The notes beneath the pieces were generated by a model. It did no database searches. It saw only the letters and a program-made list of their open reading frames with translations, and was not told where the DNA came from. A stretch of DNA of 36,514 nt from contig JAWXVE010000017.1 in NCBI GenBank assembly GCA_044425575.1, forward strand, positions 1-36,514, written 5' to 3'. How positions within the stretch are numbered: position 1 is the stretch's first letter; each line of letters starts with the position of its first letter. Made by a program: the position numbers and the translations under genes. Shown here one piece after another: positions 35,219 to 36,514 of this stretch. This DNA comes from JAWXVE01 sp044425575 (GTDB lineage: Bacteria > Bacillota > Clostridia > Lachnospirales > Lachnospiraceae).

Positions 35219-35325
35219 TGAAATCGTTGTTTTTTATTTTTAAATTTGTTCAGGCGTAAATTATCAGTAAGCTAACATCAAAATATAGCGAGACTATATG
35301 CCATTGAGCCACTTTACCATATCAC

Positions 35326-36306
35326 TCAAGACACTTGGGAGCCTTTTGATACCCTCTCAATAATCTCCTCCATACTACATTGTTCCCCACACTCTTGAAT
35401 CACTTCGTATAGCCCCCGTATTTCATCTATGTCACATTCTAATTCATCTGCAATCGTCTTTAGGGATTTTGACTTAAGAATTTTTTTATTAATCAATAAA
35501 ATTCGTTCTTCTATTTTGCCTTCTATTTTGCCTTCTATTTTGCCTTCGATTTTGCCTTCGATTTTGCCCTCGATTATGCCTTCATTCCTGCTCTCTGCCT
35601 TCTCCAGTGCAATGTGCTTCTCGGCATCATATTCAAATATACTCACGTTCATGACCTCCGCTCTATGTTTCCTCAAGAAATCTGCTAACACGTTATTCTC
35701 AATACATTCCACTATTGCCCGTTCCACTGCTTCCTGTATGGACATTGTCTTACTATATCGTCTTACTGCATCCACATAATAACTGTATTCTCTCAACGTC
35801 TTACACTGATCCATTAATTCCTTATTGTGTCCCTTATTAATGTTAAGCAAGATTACGGTAAGTTCCAAATTAACCTCATCCACCTTCACCTCATAGGCAT
35901 CCGAAAGCTTCTGCACACTTACATCAGGCAATTCCTTCCTACCATTATAGAATACCACAAATTGGGGATTAGGCAACGATATAACTTTTCTTCCATATAA
36001 GTTCTTGTAAGATGTGATTCCAGCGTACAAGTTACTGATGTAAATCAAGTTCCTCAATGGCATGTTGTCATTCTCAGTAGATTGATGTTCATAAATGGAA
36101 ATATTTCCACCAATCACAAAAGAGATATCATTCTTCATAGACATATAGATTACATCTTCTAAGGTATTAATCTCCAATTCCTCTGGGTTCTTATAATCCG
36201 CTCCCCGCACCGCATTATAAAGACTGAGTAGTTCTTCTTTCTGGGAAAATAGCATTCTAAAAAGTGTGTCCTTGTATTGTCTGTTGGTCGTTGTGTCTTG
36301 TGTCAT
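35326..36306 (-). CDS. Rpn/PD-(D/E)XK nuclease family (transposase-like) protein
   Basis: 326 residues. The N-terminal half is a PD-(D/E)XK nuclease of the Rpn / transposase_31-like group: Asp60 (KNDISFVI) and Glu73-His-Gln75 (YEHQST), then MPLRNLIYI, as in this family. Such proteins are scattered, often multicopy, and in E. coli promote RecA-independent recombination or act in phage defence. Residues about 244-270 are six tandem GKIE units (GIIE in the first), then a helical C-terminus. AAGGAGGAATTGA before the ATG at 36306 is a strong ribosome site. It has its own promoter and no mobile-element ends that I can see. Confidence 0.88.
   Translation of the reverse strand: MTQDTTTNRQYKDTLFRMLFSQKEELLSLYNAVRGADYKNPEELEINTLEDVIYMSMKNDISFVIGGNISIYEHQSTENDNMPLRNLIYISNLYAGITSYKNLYGRKVISLPNPQFVVFYNGRKELPDVSVQKLSDAYEVKVDEVNLELTVILLNINKGHNKELMDQCKTLREYSYYVDAVRRYSKTMSIQEAVERAIVECIENNVLADFLRKHRAEVMNVSIFEYDAEKHIALEKAESRNEGIIEGKIEGKIEGKIEGKIEGKIEERILLINKKILKSKSLKTIADELECDIDEIRGLYEVIQECGEQCSMEEIIERVSKGSQVS
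35509..35580 (-). repeat. Six-copy 12-bp tandem repeat inside the Rpn-type gene
   Basis: Unit TTCTATTTTGCC: three identical copies, then two with one change (TTCGATTTTGCC), then a degenerate one. It encodes GKIE repeats and is in frame. Confidence 0.93.
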
Positions 36307-36372
36307 TCAATTCCTCCTTAGTTGAAATAGCAGGAAGACTATCCTTATCTTCTCTGCTTAATTAATTGGGGT

Positions 36373-36470
36373 CAAGCAAAGAATGTAAACATTATGATAG
36401 TCGTATGACTCAGAATAATTCTTCATTAGAAATAGATCTTACATCCCTTCCAGAGATGTTACTTTGCTTG
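36373..36470 (-). promoter_or_regulatory. Structured 5' leader of the Rpn-type gene
   Basis: The roughly 165-nt leader has a 9-bp inverted repeat CAAGCAAAG / CTTTGCTTG (36373-36381 and 36462-36470) that could close a large stem, with a small inner ACATC/GATGT hairpin. Function unknown. Confidence 0.4.
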
Positions 36471-36475
36471 GAGCA

Positions 36476-36504
36476 AGTATAACATATGTCGCGGATAAAG
36501 TCTA
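36476..36504 (-). promoter_or_regulatory. Promoter of the Rpn-type gene
   Basis: TAGACT (36499-36504), 17-bp spacer, TATACT (36476-36481). Confidence 0.65.
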
Positions 36505-36514
36505 TACATAAACG

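Noticed and set aside
35094..35325. Inverted repeats of a mobile element around the Rpn-type gene
   Set aside because: No matching terminal repeats or target duplications were seen between this gap and the right edge.
36368..36437. A 22-residue Tyr-rich frame (MKNYSESYDYHNVYILCLTP...) in the Rpn leader
   Set aside because: No ribosome site at a suitable distance; the inverted repeat explains the region at least as well.

Overview
The window looks like chromosomal DNA from a low-GC, spore-forming Clostridia genome, most likely Lachnospiraceae. This rests on low GC, a SpoIID-family gene, a collagen-like reading frame, an anaerobe-type flavodiiron protein, a Thermus EF-G-2-type elongation-factor paralogue and several c-di-GMP proteins. 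The family-level call is an inference from gene content. All genes are on the minus strand except aroA and the PHP-family histidinol-phosphatase gene. There are no tRNA, rRNA, IS or CRISPR features that I can see. The only intergenic stretch above 300 bases (26272-26604) holds a 6S RNA.

Layout. 1-183: the 5' end of a Cys-rich, collagen-repeat protein that runs off the left edge. 313-4554: a giant c-di-GMP sensor (two solute-binding domains, TM, degenerate GGDEF, EAL, PAS, GAF, intact GGDEF). 4698-6653: flavodiiron protein followed by a putative PD-(D/E)XK plus winged-helix protein. 6800-7120: a small protein with a structured leader. 7403-7750: rplS with its own promoter, leader hairpin and terminator. 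7877-11629: EF-G-2-like GTPase plus an unknown membrane protein. 11869-13158: aroA. 13227-17214: a PilZ / mannose-1-phosphate guanylyltransferase / EAL phosphodiesterase operon. 17389-23535: a pheS-pheT-M18 aminopeptidase-queA operon behind one strong promoter and a compact attenuator that contains a Phe-codon leader peptide. 23532-26271: a YihY-type membrane protein and a SpoIID/LytB-domain protein. 26363-26536: 6S RNA. 26605-29739: gap-pgk-tpiA glycolytic cluster. 30001-30819: PHP phosphatase. 30841-35093: MarR regulator plus a heterodimeric ABC exporter. 35326-36504: an Rpn-type PD-(D/E)XK nuclease with an in-gene 12-bp tandem repeat and a structured leader.

How parts fit. Three separate loci (the 313 gene, and PilZ and EAL in one operon) make, break or bind c-di-GMP; the PilZ operon couples that signal to GDP-mannose supply. 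The MarR locus carries two matching palindromes over its promoter and is a self-regulated drug or metabolite efflux unit. The pheST operon links Phe-tRNA charging to a peptidase and to queuosine synthesis.

Most notable: two unrelated genes (start codons at 7120 and 24368) share a two-hairpin leader with compensating stem changes and an identical 32-nt distance to the start codon, which I do not recognise as a known riboswitch; and the pheS leader places Phe codons inside the terminator hairpin itself.
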